5,484 nt of DNA. It comes from an uncultured Atopobium sp. (GTDB taxonomy: Bacteria > Actinomycetota > Coriobacteriia > Coriobacteriales > Atopobiaceae). The stretch spans positions 1 through 5,484 of the forward strand of contig CALBBS010000128.1 of assembly GCA_937926845.1 (NCBI GenBank), in the 5' to 3' direction. Under the pieces are notes generated by a model. That model searched no databases, had not been told where the DNA came from, and saw only the letters and a program-made list of their open reading frames with translations. The position numbers and the translations under genes were made by a program. Shown one piece after another: positions 4,587 to 5,484 of the stretch (position 1 is the stretch's first letter; each line of letters opens with the position of its first letter).

Positions 4587-5484
4587 TTGTCAGAGCTTTC
4601 AACAGAAGAACTCATTGCTCAGAAGCAGTCTTGGCTCACTCAAGATGTATCAAATCTGAAAGTAGATATTGTCTTTTCCGATATGGATGAGACATTTTTG
4701 CATACAGATAAATCACTTAATCCCAAAAATATGGCAATGTTGGATCGTCTGGCTGAGCTAGGCATTCCTTTTGTCCCATGCTCTGGGCGCGCGTTTAACG
4801 TGCTTCCAAAAGAGGTTGTGAATCATCCTGCTTCTAAATATGTAGTTTCTTGTGACGGTGCCGTTATCAGAGATCTTTCCACTCAGACCGTTCTTCACGA
4901 GTCCACAGTAACTAAAGAGCAGGCACTCGAGCTGTATCAAAAACTTAAAGAATTTCCAGTCACATTTGATATCTTTGCTGATGGCGGGGTCTATCAGGAG
5001 CGTTCAAGGTATGATCTAATTGCCCATCTGGGCATTCCTGCAGATCATGCAGCTTTTATGCAGCGCTCGCGTACTCCCTTTGACCAAAGCGTTGAGGAGT
5101 TTATTGAAGGCGTTACCACTATTGAGCGCCTTGGTTCCTATTGGTCTGTTTCAGAAGGCGAGAAGTATCAAGCACTTGTAGCAGATGCCGTTGCCTCGGT
5201 AAAAGGGCTCAGTGGCACGGCTTCCATGAGTATGGGAATGGAAATCCTTGCCGAGGGCACTTCAAAGGGGGCTGCGCTTGAGTGGCTCTGTAACTACCTA
5301 GGCCTCTCTACAGAGAACGCCGCAGCTTTTGGTGACTCGCTCAACGACGTTGCCATGCTTTCTGCCGCGGGAATGGGTACTGCAGTTGCCAACGCTCGTC
5401 GTGAGGATTTTGAGGCAGCAACCTATATCACACTCACTAACGATGAGGCGGGGTTCTCGCGATTCCTTACGTGGGCACTGGGGG
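4587..5484 (+). CDS. HAD-IIB (Cof-type) phosphatase, 3' end beyond the window
   Basis: The frame stays open from TTG 4587 to the window edge (299 residues seen). All HAD motifs are present: motif I FSDMDETFL with nucleophile Asp32 and acid/base Asp34; motif II PCSGR with Ser66; motif III GTSKG with Lys227; and motif IV FGDSLNDVAML with Asp250 and Asp254 as magnesium ligands. Residues about 90-205 form the type-IIB (C2) cap. Cof-type enzymes are cytosolic phosphatases that remove phosphate from sugar phosphates or cofactors such as FMN or PLP; the substrate here is unknown. Motif I has DET where most members have DGT. About 27 residues precede the first strand (K25-VDIVFSD), more than usual. 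The C-terminal NDEAGFSRFL resembles the family's usual end, so probably only a few residues are missing. An AGAGG box (4575-4579) sits 7 nt before the TTG. The gene follows the ACT gene by 12 nt, in one operon. Confidence 0.93.
   Translation, partial: MSELSTEELIAQKQSWLTQDVSNLKVDIVFSDMDETFLHTDKSLNPKNMAMLDRLAELGIPFVPCSGRAFNVLPKEVVNHPASKYVVSCDGAVIRDLSTQTVLHESTVTKEQALELYQKLKEFPVTFDIFADGGVYQERSRYDLIAHLGIPADHAAFMQRSRTPFDQSVEEFIEGVTTIERLGSYWSVSEGEKYQALVADAVASVKGLSGTASMSMGMEILAEGTSKGAALEWLCNYLGLSTENAAAFGDSLNDVAMLSAAGMGTAVANARREDFEAATYITLTNDEAGFSRFLTWALG

Overview
The window looks like chromosomal DNA from a Coriobacteriia actinobacterium, most likely Atopobiaceae (Lancefieldella/Atopobium or Olsenella-like). 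This is inferred from the moderate GC content, a CarD-family regulator, a small protein resembling the coriobacterial 'RDAC' family, and a likely leaderless actinobacterial-type mRNA. No species can be named from the sequence alone. I see no mobile element, CRISPR array, rRNA or phage gene.

Left part (1-1012): the last 17 codons of an unidentified gene end just before a strong terminator (64-102). Next is a 75-residue XRE-type helix-turn-helix regulator (154-381), whose mRNA probably starts at its ATG. A perfect 8-bp inverted repeat overlaps its proposed -35 box and is a good autoregulatory operator candidate. A non-coding spacer follows (382-503). On the minus strand, an RDAC-like small protein (677-946) lies upstream of tRNA-Phe(GAA) (540-615). 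The tRNA has its own extended -10 promoter and a U-tract terminator.

Middle part (1000-3694): a two-gene surface operon. The first gene encodes a 607-residue Tat-like lipoprotein with a tannase-like alpha/beta-hydrolase fold. Its nucleophile-elbow serine is replaced by alanine (GFAAGG instead of GxSxGG), while candidate catalytic Asp and His residues remain. The second gene, 15 nt later, encodes a membrane-anchored extracytoplasmic cyclophilin that may help fold exported proteins. A long hairpin without a good U-tract separates this operon from the next.

Right part (3693-5484): an extended -10 promoter drives a CarD-like RNA polymerase-binding regulator that has no tryptophan. It is followed by a UPF0237-type ACT-domain protein and a HAD-IIB (Cof-type) phosphatase that starts with TTG and runs off the window. 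These three probably form an operon that combines a global transcription factor, a small putative ligand sensor and a sugar-phosphate-type phosphatase.

Most of the window is ordinary housekeeping DNA. The items most worth a second look are the predicted pseudoenzyme lipoprotein, the leaderless self-regulated XRE gene, the tryptophan-free CarD protein and the U4-C69 mismatch in the tRNA-Phe acceptor stem.
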